Assembly (NCBI RefSeq): GCF_001263175.1
Contig: NZ_CP012332.1
Location: forward strand, 428,001-492,000
Reading direction: 5' to 3'
DNA: 64,000 nucleotides
From: Vulgatibacter incomptus
GTDB taxonomy: Bacteria > Myxococcota > Myxococcia > Myxococcales > Vulgatibacteraceae
Shown: piece after piece, positions 27,728 through 36,686 of the stretch
Position numbering within the stretch: the stretch's first letter is position 1
How the letters are laid out: every line of letters starts with the position of its first letter
Made by a program: the position numbers and the translations under genes
Notes under the pieces: model-generated
Seen by the model: only the letters and a program-made list of their open reading frames with translations
Told to the model about the DNA's origin: nothing
The model's database searches: none

Positions 27728-29221
27728 CTACTTCAACGGCTTGCCGTGGCCGGGGCCGAGGATCCGCGAGAGGTAGGCGGCGTAGTCGAACTGGGTGGAG
27801 TGCTCGGGCTTGTGGCACTCCAGGCACGTGGCCTCGGGGGTCTTGCGCACGAGCTTCACCTCGGTGGGCCGCGCCGCGTGGAGCGAGCCCGGCCCGTGGC
27901 AGGACTCGCAGGTGACGTCCTTGCGCCCCTCGACCTTGTCCACCCTGCAGGGACCGCCCGGCCTCTCCCAGCCGGTGACGTGGCAGCCGATGCAGGTCAG
28001 GTCGTACTGCTTGTTCGCCTTCTCGAGGGTCTCGTAGGCGTGGGCGTGGCGGGTCTGGTCCCAGAAGGCCTTCGCCGCGCCGTGGCAGGCGGCGCAGGTG
28101 GCCTGGCCCACGTAGCCCGCGGCGCCGGGGGCGGGCGCCTCGCAGGTCTTGTTCTGCGCCTGGGCCAGGGCGAGGTTGGCGACCGCGACGTCGTGATCGT
28201 AGCGGGTGAGGATCGCCTTCACCGCGGGATCGGAGGGGCGATCCTGGGTGATCGGGACGAAGCGGTAGGCGAGGTAGTTGCCGGAGGCGGGCGGCGTCGC
28301 GCCGGCGTCGGCCAGCTCACGCCGCCGGGCCCGGAGCTCGTCGACCTTGGCGCGGAACGGCGCGGCCTCCGCCGACTCGCCCATGAGCGCGATCCGCTGC
28401 TCGTAGGAGCGGATCCGCTCGCCGATCGACTCGATCTCCGCGTCGCGGACCTCCTCGCCGCCTGCGAGCTGGAGCGGGCCGGTGCCGCGGAGGACCACCT
28501 CCACCTGGAGCAGGCTCTGGGCCCGGGCCTGGACGAAGAAGACCGGCGTCGTCGCCGGGACGGCGCGGGAGGTGTCACCCTCGGCAATGCTACCGATGTG
28601 GCTCGCCACCACGAGATCGGCGCCCGAGTCGGGACCGAGCCTCGCCGCCCGCTCCCGCGTGGCGTGGAGGAGGAGCACCACCACCTCGGCGCCGGCCTTT
28701 CGCGACGCCTCGACCTCGCGGCGGATCGCAGGGGCGGGGTCGTCGCCTTCGAGCGCGTCGAATGGGACGAGGCCCACCTCGATCCCGCCGATCGTCCTTC
28801 GGGCCGGCTTCGGGAGGAGCACCTCCTTGGGGAAGAGCTCGCCGGACAGCTCGGGGAAGACGCGGTCGAGATCGAAGGTCGCCTTGGCCACCAGGCCCAT
28901 CGAGAGGAGGGAGTCGGCCACCGCCTTCGCCCGGCGCCGGGCCTGGGCCTCGAAGTCGGCGGCAGGCTGCAGCTCGCTGAAGAGCGCGTCGCCGGCGTCG
29001 ACGAGGGCCGCGCCGGGAACCTGCCTCACGTAGGAGGCCATGCGGTCGAGGCCGCCGCGCATGTCGACCGAGCAGCCGCAGGGCTCGACCTCGCCCCGGA
29101 TGTCGGTGGTGAAGAGGAGGGTGGCCTTCCGCTCGGCACGGGCCTCGGCGGCTGGAACCTGGGCCTTGGAGGCGCACGCGAGGATGGCGGCGCAGGCGGT
29201 TAGAAGAGTTAGAAGGCGCAT
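27728..29221 (-). CDS. Metallophosphatase-like lipoprotein fused to a tetraheme cytochrome c
   Basis: A 497-residue exported protein. A lipoprotein signal (MRLLTLLTACAAILAC) leads into a domain resembling UshA/5'-nucleotidase metallophosphatases (LLFTTDIRGEVEPCGC, then GGLDRMASYV and VDAGDALF). Several expected metal ligands are altered, for example DIRG in place of DxHG. From about residue 385 a c554-type cytochrome domain holds four CxxCH heme sites (CAACH, CIGCH, CESCH, CLECH) with distal histidines between. Such proteins occur in respiratory Deltaproteobacteria and probably handle electrons in the periplasm. Operon partners are not evident. The start gives a clean signal peptide; AGG lies about 10 nt upstream. 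Confidence 0.88.
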   Translation of the reverse strand: MRLLTLLTACAAILACASKAQVPAAEARAERKATLLFTTDIRGEVEPCGCSVDMRGGLDRMASYVRQVPGAALVDAGDALFSELQPAADFEAQARRRAKAVADSLLSMGLVAKATFDLDRVFPELSGELFPKEVLLPKPARRTIGGIEVGLVPFDALEGDDPAPAIRREVEASRKAGAEVVVLLLHATRERAARLGPDSGADLVVASHIGSIAEGDTSRAVPATTPVFFVQARAQSLLQVEVVLRGTGPLQLAGGEEVRDAEIESIGERIRSYEQRIALMGESAEAAPFRAKVDELRARRRELADAGATPPASGNYLAYRFVPITQDRPSDPAVKAILTRYDHDVAVANLALAQAQNKTCEAPAPGAAGYVGQATCAACHGAAKAFWDQTRHAHAYETLEKANKQYDLTCIGCHVTGWERPGGPCRVDKVEGRKDVTCESCHGPGSLHAARPTEVKLVRKTPEATCLECHKPEHSTQFDYAAYLSRILGPGHGKPLK

Positions 29222-29479
29222 GCTCGAATGCCTGGCAGGCGGTTGGGCGAACGGCGAACGTCGTGGGGGCATTCCCGCTCTATCCGGGGAAGGTGGCCGG
29301 TGGCAAGCCGGGACGTCCTCCGGATGCCCCGAAAGCCGGGGGCTGGAGCGTCTCGCCAGGGGCCGCGTTCCCGAGAACCGCGGGAACGATCGAGCAGGTG
29401 TTGCGCATGTCCGGCCGTGCGGGCAGGATGCGCCGCTTCCGAGCCGCGCGGGCCCCCGGCGTGGCGAGAGGATCCAAGG

Positions 29480-30070
29480 GTGCGGGCGCTCCTGCGCACA
29501 GATCGGGCCGATGACGCGCTGGCGAGGGCCCTCGCGCAGGCGGGCTTGTACGTGGAGCGCGTCCCCGCCGACGAGGCGAAGGCGCGGTCCGCGCTGCCCG
29601 ACGTCGCCGTGATCGACCCACGCCTGCTGGGCGGCGAGGCCCCGGCGCTTCCATGCGAAGCCGCTCCGCCGCCCGGCGAAGGCGCCTCCCTCGAGGAGCT
29701 CTGCTACCTCCGGCTGGTCGCGCTCCTCGATCGGTTGCAGGGCGGGACGCTGCCCGCTCTATTCTCCACCGTGATGGAGCAGACCGAGCGCGCGCTGCTC
29801 CGGATCGCCCTCGAGCGATCGGACGGGATCTCGGCGGCCGCCGAGATGCTCGGGATCCATCGCAACACCCTCTCGCGGCGCCTCGCTGATCTGGGGCTTC
29901 GCACTGCCAAGGCCGCGCAGGCGCACACCTTTCGGTCCCAGGGGGCGCGCTCCCAGGGGCCGCGCGCCCAGGGGGGCGCCGCCGAGAAGCCGAGCCGAGC
30001 CGTCCGCTCCGGGGCCGCTCGTGGTTCGGCGAAGCCGTCCCCCGGGGGCAAGCGGCGAAAGCCGGAATAG
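29480..30070 (+). CDS. Fis-type helix-turn-helix regulator
   Basis: A 196-residue putative transcription factor. A short N-terminal alpha/beta segment (LLRTDRADDALARALAQAGL, then VAVIDPRLLGG) resembles a degenerate receiver or response-regulator fold without a clear phospho-acceptor site. Residues about 95-140 are a Fis-like DNA-binding domain: ERALLRIALERSDGISAAAE and MLGIHRNTLSRRLADLGL. The last 55 residues are a basic Gly/Ala/Arg/Lys tail. GTG 29480 was chosen because AGAGG lies 7 nt upstream; the longer open frame before it has no conserved content. It lies 8 bp before the ZIP transporter gene and may be cotranscribed with it. Confidence 0.8.
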   Translation: MRALLRTDRADDALARALAQAGLYVERVPADEAKARSALPDVAVIDPRLLGGEAPALPCEAAPPPGEGASLEELCYLRLVALLDRLQGGTLPALFSTVMEQTERALLRIALERSDGISAAAEMLGIHRNTLSRRLADLGLRTAKAAQAHTFRSQGARSQGPRAQGGAAEKPSRAVRSGAARGSAKPSPGGKRRKPE

Positions 30071-30078
30071 AAGTCACG

Positions 30079-30837
30079 ATGCTCACCGCCTATCTCCTCG
30101 CGATCGCCGTCGGCGCGATGTTGACCGCAGCCGTCCCGGTCGCCTTCCCGCGCCTCCAGTCGCGGATGCACCTCTTCCTCTCCTTCTCCGCCGGCGTGAT
30201 GCTCGGCGCGGCCTTCTTCCACATGCTCCCGGAGGCGGTCGAGTCGGGGGGGCTCGAGTCGCTCTACTGGTCGCTCGGCGGCTTCGTCTTCCTCTTCCTC
30301 CTCGAGCGCTACGTCCTCGTGCACTGGTGCAAGGAGGACGACGAGTGCGAAGTTCACTCTCCGCAGCACGAGCATTCACACGGAAAGACGGTGGGGACCG
30401 CGGCCTTCGTGGGGATGTCCCTCCACACCCTCACCGACGGCTTCGCCCTCGGCACTGCGATCGAGGCGGGGATCGGCGCGAGCGTCTTCCTCGCGATCCT
30501 CTTCCACAAGCTGCCGTCCAGCTTCTCGCTCGCCGCGATCCTGATGAGCGAGCGGAAGACGGCAGGCCGCACGGTCGCCTACACCACCGTCTTCGCGGCG
30601 ATGCTCCCGCTGGGGGCGCTGCTTTACCTGGCCCTCGCCGGCGTGGTCCCCCACGAGGTCTTCGGCGCGAGGGCCCTGGGCTTCTCGGCGGGCACGTTCC
30701 TCCACCTCGCCGTGGCGGATCTCATCCCCGACCTGCACCGCCGGCGTCAGGATCGCCTCGCCCTCTCCATCGCGCTGATCGTCGGGATCGTGCTGATGTG
30801 GGCGGTGGGCCACTTCGGGCCGGCACACCAGCACTGA
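30079..30837 (+). CDS. ZIP family metal transporter
   Basis: A 252-residue membrane protein that probably moves zinc or a related divalent metal. Eight hydrophobic segments can be drawn. The metal-site helix IV has MSLHTLTDGFALG (family HNxxDG) and helix V FHKLPSSFSLA (family HExPE/HKxPE). A cytoplasmic His-rich loop (PQHEHSHGKT) lies between helices III and IV, and the C-terminus ends GPAHQH. The second metal site is less canonical (KLPSS in place of E-x-P-E). It is 8 bp downstream of the Fis-type gene, and its TGA is followed at once by a dispersed repeat copy. Confidence 0.92.
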   Translation: MLTAYLLAIAVGAMLTAAVPVAFPRLQSRMHLFLSFSAGVMLGAAFFHMLPEAVESGGLESLYWSLGGFVFLFLLERYVLVHWCKEDDECEVHSPQHEHSHGKTVGTAAFVGMSLHTLTDGFALGTAIEAGIGASVFLAILFHKLPSSFSLAAILMSERKTAGRTVAYTTVFAAMLPLGALLYLALAGVVPHEVFGARALGFSAGTFLHLAVADLIPDLHRRRQDRLALSIALIVGIVLMWAVGHFGPAHQH

Positions 30838-30955
30838 TCCGCGTCGGCGGAGCCGAAGGCGGAGCAAACAAGAAGTGGAGCGTCGTCCGCGCGAAGCGCG
30901 GCTGAAGGAAACGGGCCCGCTCCTGGCGGGGCCGGTTCCTTCATACGCTCCGCGG
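30838..30955 (+). repeat. Dispersed hairpin repeat, copy 4 (abuts ZIP stop)
   Basis: Short copy starting directly after the ZIP TGA. It has the linker (GGAGCAAACAAGAAGTGGAG), hairpin 2 (CCGCGC/GCGCGG) and hairpin 3 TGAAGGAAACGGGCCCGC (30903-30920) with 30926-30943. The arms differ from other copies by paired changes. Hairpin 1 is absent. Confidence 0.88.
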
Positions 30956-30995
30956 GTGGTATCGTTCGGTGCAACTCCTGAACGAGGGATGCACC

Positions 30996-31472
30996 ATGTC
31001 GAGGCGATTTCCACTCCTCCTTCTAGGCTTGCTCGGATTGCTCGCCGCATGCGGCTCGGACGATGACGGCGAACCCGTTCCGGATCCCGAGTGTGCGCTC
31101 GAGTCCGTCGACTTCCAGCCGACGGTGACGGAGGCGAAGAGCCGGCTGCAGGACGGCCGCTGGAAGCTCTGTTCCGGAGCCAAGATGGTGTCGGAAGGGG
31201 CTGGGATCCAGTTCACGGAGGGCTTCATGTGGGCCTTCCTCAAGGAACAGTCTGCAGGCGGCGCGCTGACCTGGCATCCCGATGGGATCGGGACGTCGTT
31301 CGACGTGACGAAGGAGGAGGGCAAGACGGTCATCAACCTGGTTTGGGGCGAGAACCGAAACAGGATGACCTCCAAGGCCTTCCCCACGTTCGACGCGGAT
31401 CCGAACCGCCTCCGCATCGACTTCGGAAAGCCGGGGAAGAAGACGACCGCCTGGTACCTGAAGGTCCGGTAG
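30996..31472 (+). CDS. Small lipoprotein
   Basis: A 158-residue exported protein. The signal peptide MSRRFPLLLLGLLGLLAAC has a clear lipobox and is followed by an acidic GSDDDGE spacer. The mature part is a single small domain with two cysteines (PECALE and WKLCSG) that could pair. No family is recognised. The ATG at 30996 begins the signal peptide; an in-frame ATG nine codons earlier would lengthen the n-region. It follows the dispersed repeat by about 40 bp and converges with the SDR gene, sharing a small hairpin. Confidence 0.8.
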   Translation: MSRRFPLLLLGLLGLLAACGSDDDGEPVPDPECALESVDFQPTVTEAKSRLQDGRWKLCSGAKMVSEGAGIQFTEGFMWAFLKEQSAGGALTWHPDGIGTSFDVTKEEGKTVINLVWGENRNRMTSKAFPTFDADPNRLRIDFGKPGKKTTAWYLKVR

Positions 31473-31486
31473 CTTCGGGGAGCTAC
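31469..31486. terminator. Small hairpin containing both convergent stop codons
   Basis: GTAGCT (31469-31474) pairs with AGCTAC (31481-31486) around TCGGGG. The TAG of the lipoprotein lies in one arm and the TAG of the SDR gene in the other. It is weak, at 6 bp. Confidence 0.35.
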
Positions 31487-32268
31487 TTCAGCTTCTCGAC
31501 GAAGAGCTGGGCCGCGCGGGCCATGAGCTCGCGCGGCAGGATCCTCGCGGCGAAGGGCGCGCCCTTGTTCGCGAGCCCCGGGACGACGACGCTCCTGCCC
31601 CCCTCGAGGCCGTGGAGGGACTGCTCGACGATGGCGGCAGCCGGGAGCACGCCGAGCCCCGGCAGGCGGGTGCCCGCCACCGCCTGGAACTCGGTGGGGG
31701 AGCCGCCGGGGCAGAGCGCCTGCACGCGCACGCCCAGGTCGAGGTTCTCCGACCAGAGCGCCTCCGAGAAGGAGAGCACGAACGCCTTGCTCGCCGCGTA
31801 GGCCGCCATGAGCGGAACCGGCTGGAAGGCCACCGCCGACGAGACGTTGATGACGCCCCCTTCGCCGCGATCCTGCATCGCGGGCAGGAAGAGGGCGGTG
31901 AGCTCCACGACGGCGTTCACGTTGAGCCGGACGAGGTCGAGCTGGCGCTCCGTGGGCAGATCCTCGAAACGGCCCTGGAGCCCGAAGCCCGCGTTGTTCA
32001 CGAGGAGGTGGATCTCCCGATCGCGGCCCGCCTCGCGCCAGAGCGTCGCCGGCCCGAACGGTTGGCGCAGATCGACCGGGACCACCCGGGTCTCGACCCC
32101 GTGGGCCTTCGCGAGGGCGTCCGCCAGCGCCAGTAGGCGCTCCTCACGTCGGGCGGCCAGGACCAGGTGCATGCCCCGGGTGGCGAGGGCCCTCGCGAAC
32201 GCCTCGCCGATCCCGGAGGACGCGCCGGTGATCACCGCCCAGCGATCCTTGTAGCTCCATGTCTTCAT
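31483..32268 (-). CDS. Short-chain dehydrogenase/reductase (SDR)
   Basis: A 261-residue NAD(P)-dependent oxidoreductase of the classical SDR type. The cofactor motif is TGASSGIGEAFARAL, followed by NNAGFG. The active site has a serine in INVSSAVAF and the YxxxK motif in AAYAASKAF. Arg residues after the second beta strand (AARREER) favour NADP. The C-terminal segment is longer than minimal SDRs and resembles the DltE/YdfG-like subgroup; the substrate is unknown. The ATG at 32268 gives MKTWSYKDRWAVITGA. It begins 4 bp after the stop of the small secreted-protein gene, so the two form an operon. Confidence 0.92.
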   Translation of the reverse strand: MKTWSYKDRWAVITGASSGIGEAFARALATRGMHLVLAARREERLLALADALAKAHGVETRVVPVDLRQPFGPATLWREAGRDREIHLLVNNAGFGLQGRFEDLPTERQLDLVRLNVNAVVELTALFLPAMQDRGEGGVINVSSAVAFQPVPLMAAYAASKAFVLSFSEALWSENLDLGVRVQALCPGGSPTEFQAVAGTRLPGLGVLPAAAIVEQSLHGLEGGRSVVVPGLANKGAPFAARILPRELMARAAQLFVEKLK

Positions 32269-32272
32269 TTGT

Positions 32273-32542
32273 TCACAGGCCGTCGGCGCTCTTGTCCAGC
32301 TCGCGGCTGAAGTCCTTCCGCAGCTTGATGAGGTTGTCGAACTTCGCACCATCGCGGCCCGGAACGAAGTCGTTCTCTGGCTTTACCAGGTCGCCCTCGA
32401 CCTGCGCGTCGTTGAAGTTGACCGCGGTGGACCGCTTCACCACGACCCGATCCGCCTCGTGGATCACTTTTTCGTCCGCCTTGGCAGGCAAGGCGAGCCC
32501 CCACACGGCAAGGCACGCCAGCAGGATCCCGACCCTCCTCAT
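32273..32542 (-). CDS. Small secreted protein of unknown function
   Basis: An 89-residue protein with a typical Sec signal peptide (MRRVGILLACLAVWGLALPAKA, cleavage before DEKV). The 67-residue mature part is charged, with the segment VVVKRSTAVNFNDAQVEGDL and a C-terminal helix (KFDNLIKLRKDFSRELDKS). No family is recognised. A strong ribosome site (AGGAGG, 8 nt before the ATG) supports it as a real gene. The SDR gene follows after 4 bp. It is divergent from the Bat operon, with a 213-bp gap between. Confidence 0.8.
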   Translation of the reverse strand: MRRVGILLACLAVWGLALPAKADEKVIHEADRVVVKRSTAVNFNDAQVEGDLVKPENDFVPGRDGAKFDNLIKLRKDFSRELDKSADGL

Positions 32543-32755
32543 CGACGCCACCTCCTGCGTTCGAAGGTGGACGGTGTGTGCAGGGAATGCCCTCACCCAC
32601 AGGGGGGTCGGGCATATCTCGCGCGCGCGAACGTTCCATCGCCCCGAAAGCATCCGGGCGACCGAGATTGGCGCCCGGGGGCACCCGGAGGCGCATTTGC
32701 CGCCGGGCACGGTGGAGGGTTGGAGTAGGATCCGCCCCCCAAAGGAGGTCGGAAC

Positions 32756-33751
32756 GTGCACGCCGAGACGGACATCCGAGCCATCAACGAGCTCGTCCAG
32801 GCGGAGAGCGCCTTCATGGACGAGGTCCTCGCCCAGGCTGGGCGGGTCATCGTCGGCCAGCGCTACATGCTCGAGCGCCTGCTGATCGGGCTGGTGACCG
32901 GAGGCCACGTCCTCCTCGAGGGCGTGCCGGGCCTCGCGAAGACCCTCACGGTGAAGACCCTGGCCCGGACCCTGGACGCCAGCTTCCACCGGATCCAGTT
33001 CACGCCGGACCTCCTCCCCGCGGATCTGGTCGGAACCACCATCTACAACCAGGCGACGTCGTCGTTCACCGTTCGCCAGGGGCCGGTCTTCGCCAACGTG
33101 ATCCTGGCGGACGAGATCAACCGCGCCCCGGCGAAGGTGCAGAGCGCGCTCCTGGAGGCGATGCAGGAGCGGCAGGTGACCATCGGGGACACCTCCTTCC
33201 CGCTCCCCAGGCCCTTCTTCGTGATGGCGACCCAGAACCCGGTCGAGCAGGAGGGGACCTACCCGCTGCCCGAGGCACAGGTCGATCGCTTCATGCTGAT
33301 GGTGAAGGTCGGCTACCCGACCCGGGAGGAGGAGCGCGCGATCATGGATCGCATGGCAGGCGGGCCGGTGCCCGAGGTCAGCCCCGTGATCCGTCCCGAC
33401 CGGATCGAGCAGGTGCAGAAGGTGGTCGACGGCATCTACGTGGACCCGCGGGTGAAGGACTACGTGGTGAACCTTGTGTTCGCGACGCGTGAACCGGAGA
33501 ACGCCGGCCTGCGCGACCTCGCCGACTACATCGAGTACGGCGCGAGCCCCCGCGCGAGCATCTTCCTCCTCCGTGCGGCGAAGGCCCACGCGTTCCTGCG
33601 CCGGCGCGGCTTCGTTACCCCCGAGGACGTCAAGGCGGTCGGCCTGGACGTCCTCCGCCACCGGGTGATCGCCACCTACGAGGCGGAGGCCGAATCGGTG
33701 ACGCCCGAGCGGATCGTGCAGCGGATCTTCGAGCGCGTCGAAGTGCCCTAG
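32756..33751 (+). CDS. MoxR-family AAA+ ATPase (first gene of Bat operon)
   Basis: A 331-residue AAA+ chaperone-like ATPase of the MoxR family. Walker A is LLEGVPGLAKT, Walker B NVILADEINRAP, sensor 1 VMATQNPVEQEGTYPLPEAQ, and the C-terminal lid includes ASPRASIFLLRAAKAHAFL. MoxR proteins act with VWA-domain partners in maturation of enzymes or in stress tolerance; DUF58 and VWA genes follow here. GTG start with GGAGG 6 nt upstream. The gap to the DUF58 gene is 3 bp. Confidence 0.95.
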   Translation: MHAETDIRAINELVQAESAFMDEVLAQAGRVIVGQRYMLERLLIGLVTGGHVLLEGVPGLAKTLTVKTLARTLDASFHRIQFTPDLLPADLVGTTIYNQATSSFTVRQGPVFANVILADEINRAPAKVQSALLEAMQERQVTIGDTSFPLPRPFFVMATQNPVEQEGTYPLPEAQVDRFMLMVKVGYPTREEERAIMDRMAGGPVPEVSPVIRPDRIEQVQKVVDGIYVDPRVKDYVVNLVFATREPENAGLRDLADYIEYGASPRASIFLLRAAKAHAFLRRRGFVTPEDVKAVGLDVLRHRVIATYEAEAESVTPERIVQRIFERVEVP

Positions 33752-33754
33752 CGC

Positions 33755-34648
33755 ATGATCTCCAAGGAGCTCATATCCCGGATCCGCCGGATCGAGATCA
33801 CCACCCGGCGCGCGGTGAATGACACGCTGGCGGGGCAGTACTCGTCCACGTTCAAGGGACGGGGCATGGCCTTCTCCGAGGTGCGCCCCTACGAGCCCGG
33901 CGACGAGATCCGCACCATCGACTGGAACGTCACGGCCCGGCTCCAGGAGCCCCACGTCAAGGTCTTCACGGAGGAGCGGGAGCTCACCGTGATGCTCCTC
34001 GTGGACCTCTCGCGTTCGCAGGACTTCGGGACGGTGGAGAAAACCAAGGGCGAGGTGGCCGCGGAGGTGGCGGCGCTGCTCTCGTTCTCGGCGATCACGA
34101 ACAACGACCGGGTGGGCGCGATCCTCTTCACCGACCGGATCGAGCGCTTCATCCCGCCGAAGAAGGGCCGCAAGCACGTGCTGGCGCTGATCTCCGAGCT
34201 GTTCACGGCGAAGCCCGAGGGGCGGGGGACGGACCTCGAGGGCGCGCTGGGCTTCCTCGGCAAGCTGCAGCGCCGGCGCACGGTGACCTTCGTCCTCTCG
34301 GACTTCCAGGTCCCCGGCGGGCCCGGAGCCGAGCGCGCCCTGCGGGTGGCGAGCCGGCGCCACGACCTGGTGCCGATCGCGATCACCGATCCCTTCGAGC
34401 TCGCGCTGAAGCCGCTGGGGATCGTGCTAATGGAGGATCCGGAGGACGGGCGGATCCTGCCGGTGGACCTGAGAGACGCAAAGGTCCGGAAGCGCTACCG
34501 CGAGGTGATGGAGAAGCAGGCGGAGCTCCGGGCGCGGCTCTTCCGCAGGCTGGACCTCGACCACGTGGAGATCCACTGCGGCGAGGACTACGTCGGCCCC
34601 CTGCTGCGCTTCTTCCACGCGCGGGCGAAGCGGAGGAGCCTCGCTTGA
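33755..34648 (+). CDS. DUF58 domain protein
   Basis: A 297-residue protein of the DUF58 family, whose members contain a degenerate VWA fold. Diagnostic motifs are GRGMAFSEVRPYEPGDEIRT and IDWNVTARLQEPHVKVFTEE, then the MIDAS-like VDLSRSQDFG. DUF58 genes nearly always follow moxR and act with it; the exact function is unknown. It overlaps the next gene by TTGA. Confidence 0.94.
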   Translation: MISKELISRIRRIEITTRRAVNDTLAGQYSSTFKGRGMAFSEVRPYEPGDEIRTIDWNVTARLQEPHVKVFTEERELTVMLLVDLSRSQDFGTVEKTKGEVAAEVAALLSFSAITNNDRVGAILFTDRIERFIPPKKGRKHVLALISELFTAKPEGRGTDLEGALGFLGKLQRRRTVTFVLSDFQVPGGPGAERALRVASRRHDLVPIAITDPFELALKPLGIVLMEDPEDGRILPVDLRDAKVRKRYREVMEKQAELRARLFRRLDLDHVEIHCGEDYVGPLLRFFHARAKRRSLA

Positions 34649-35658
34649 GGAAGAGGTCGTTCGGATCGGCCCGGCCGGCTCGGCCCGTGGCGCAGCTCGC
34701 GATGGCGCTCCTCGTGGCCCTCGCCGCGTCGACGGCCCGAGCCGAGGCGTCGACGGAGCAGCCGGAGGCGGTACCCCTTGGCCTGACAGCGAAGGCGGAG
34801 CCCTCCCGGGTCGCCCTGGGTCGGCCCTTCGTCTACGAGATCGAAATCCGGCACGAGCCCTCGGATCGCTACGAGCTCCCGAAGCCTCTCACCCTGGGCA
34901 ATGCGTCCGTTCGCAAGGCCGAGACCGAGGCGAGCGAGGAGGGTGGCGTCGCGATCACCCGTTTCCGGATCGAGGCGTCGATCTTCGACTCCCTCGGAGA
35001 CGCGGCGCTCCCGGACATCGTGCTCCAGGTCCGCTCGAAGGACGGCGCCAAGGTGCTGCGCGTCCCCGGTGCGCCGGTGACGATCGTCGGCAGCACCGAG
35101 GAGACCGAGCTCGCCGGCTCGAGACCTCCACAGGAGGTGCGAGTCCCCTCTTACACGCTGGTCTGGATCGGGCTCGGCGCTGGTGTCGCGATCGCCCTCG
35201 CGGTCGCGGTGTGGCGGCGGCTGGCGCGAACGAAGGCCGGCGGCGAAACGCTGCCCCGGCAGAGCGCCGAGGAGCGGGCGCTCGCGGCCCTGCGGGATCT
35301 CGAGGGCCTCGGGCTCGCCTCGGCGGGCAAGGGGCGGGAGCACTATTTCCGCCTCTCGGAGGTGATGCGCTCCTATCTCCTAGAGGCGGCCGGGATCGCC
35401 GCCCCGGACATGACGAGCGAAGAGCTTCGCGCCGCCCTCGAGAAGCAGCACGTGCCGGGCCTGGCGGTCCCCGCGTTCGAGCTCTGGCTCGGACGCGCGG
35501 ATCTCGCGCGCTACGCGGGGGCGACGGTGATGGCGGAAGACGCGGCGGCCGATCTCGGCCACGCCCGCGAGATGGTCCAGGCAGTGGCCGCGGCGATCCG
35601 CGAGGTGGAGCGGAGCGCGGAGGGAGCCGAGGCCGCGATAGGGGGCGATCCACGATGA
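34645..35658 (+). CDS. BatD/DUF4381-like membrane protein
   Basis: A 337-residue protein. An N-terminal signal (AQLAMALLVALAASTARA) precedes a periplasmic beta-rich domain (about 45-150; EPSRVALGRPFVYEIEIRH). One transmembrane helix lies near residue 175 (LVWIGLGAGVAIALAVAVW). The cytoplasmic C-terminal domain (about 210-330) is helical, with the segment HYFRLSEVMRSYLLEAAGI as in DUF4381 proteins of Bat loci. The TTG start overlaps the DUF58 stop (TTGA), and its own TGA overlaps the next ATG. It probably links periplasmic and cytoplasmic Bat components. Confidence 0.88.
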   Translation: MRKRSFGSARPARPVAQLAMALLVALAASTARAEASTEQPEAVPLGLTAKAEPSRVALGRPFVYEIEIRHEPSDRYELPKPLTLGNASVRKAETEASEEGGVAITRFRIEASIFDSLGDAALPDIVLQVRSKDGAKVLRVPGAPVTIVGSTEETELAGSRPPQEVRVPSYTLVWIGLGAGVAIALAVAVWRRLARTKAGGETLPRQSAEERALAALRDLEGLGLASAGKGREHYFRLSEVMRSYLLEAAGIAAPDMTSEELRAALEKQHVPGLAVPAFELWLGRADLARYAGATVMAEDAAADLGHAREMVQAVAAAIREVERSAEGAEAAIGGDPR

Positions 35659-36686
35659 AGCTCGGAGGCTACGAGCTGGCCGAGCCATGGGCGCTCCTCC
35701 TGCTCCTGGCGGTGCCGCTGATCGTCTGGGCGGCGCGGGCCGGCGCACGGCGAACGCCCAGGCTCGTGTTTCCGCCGCTTCTCGCCGTTGCCCAGGCGGG
35801 CCGCGGCACCCTCGCGCGCCTGCGCTGGATCCCTACCGCGCTCGCCGTTCTTGCGGTGGGCGCCGCCGCGATCGCGCTGGCGAGGCCGGTGGGCCACGCG
35901 GCCGAGGCCCGCGACCTCTCGGTCGAGGGGATCGACGTCGTCGTGGCCCTGGACCTCTCCAGCTCGATGAACGCGGTGGATTTCCAGCCGAAGGATCGGA
36001 TCCACGCCGCCAAGGAGGTCCTCGACGACTTCGTCTCGCGCCGTCGGAACGACCGGATCGGCCTCGTGGTCTTCGCCGGGGAGGCCTACACCCAGTGTCC
36101 GCTCACCCTGGATCACGGAGTGCTGCGCGAGATCCTCTCCCAGGTGCGGATCGGCGCGATCCCCGACGGCACGGCGATCGGCAACGCGATCGGCACCTCG
36201 CTCAACCGCCTCCGCGACAGCGACGCGAAGAGCCGCGTGGTCATCCTCATCACCGACGGTGACTCGAACGCGGGCAGCATCTCGCCGATGGAGGCGGCGG
36301 GGATGGCGAAGGAGCTGGGGATCCCGGTCTACACGATCCTCGTGGGCAGGGTCTGCGACGATCCGGAGGGCTGCCGGGTCCCGTTTCCCGCGGGAATGGA
36401 CGTCTTCGGGCATCAGGTCTTCAACAACGTGAAGGTCGCCGTGAACCCCGCGCTCCTCGAGGACATCTCCCGCACCACCGGCGCCTCGTCCTACATCGCC
36501 ACCGACAAGGCCTCTCTCGAGGGAAACCTGCAGCAGGTCCTGGCCGAGCTCGAGAAGACGCGGATCGTCGAGGCCCGGCAGCTCTCCAACGTCACCGAGC
36601 TCTTCGATCTCTTCCTCCTGCCGGCGCTCCTCCTCGGCTGCCTCGAGGTCGTCCTCTCGGCGACTCGCTTCCGGCGGTTCCCATGA
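35655..36686 (+). CDS. batA: VWA-domain protein BatA
   Basis: A 343-residue membrane protein. Two N-terminal transmembrane helices (PWALLLLLAVPLIVWAARA and WIPTALAVLAVGAAAIALA) and one near the C-terminus (LFLLPALLLGCLEVVLSA) flank a VWA domain. The MIDAS motif is VVALDLSSSMNAVDF, with the later VILITDGDSNAG. The family name comes from Bacteroides aerotolerance genes; the molecular role is not settled, but VWA domains bind metal and protein partners. ATGA overlaps lie on both sides. Confidence 0.93.
   Translation: MKLGGYELAEPWALLLLLAVPLIVWAARAGARRTPRLVFPPLLAVAQAGRGTLARLRWIPTALAVLAVGAAAIALARPVGHAAEARDLSVEGIDVVVALDLSSSMNAVDFQPKDRIHAAKEVLDDFVSRRRNDRIGLVVFAGEAYTQCPLTLDHGVLREILSQVRIGAIPDGTAIGNAIGTSLNRLRDSDAKSRVVILITDGDSNAGSISPMEAAGMAKELGIPVYTILVGRVCDDPEGCRVPFPAGMDVFGHQVFNNVKVAVNPALLEDISRTTGASSYIATDKASLEGNLQQVLAELEKTRIVEARQLSNVTELFDLFLLPALLLGCLEVVLSATRFRRFP

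Noticed and set aside
32614-32660. ECF-type promoter (GGAAC with a downstream element) upstream of the small secreted protein
   Set aside because: Only the -35-like half is convincing; no matching -10 could be fixed.
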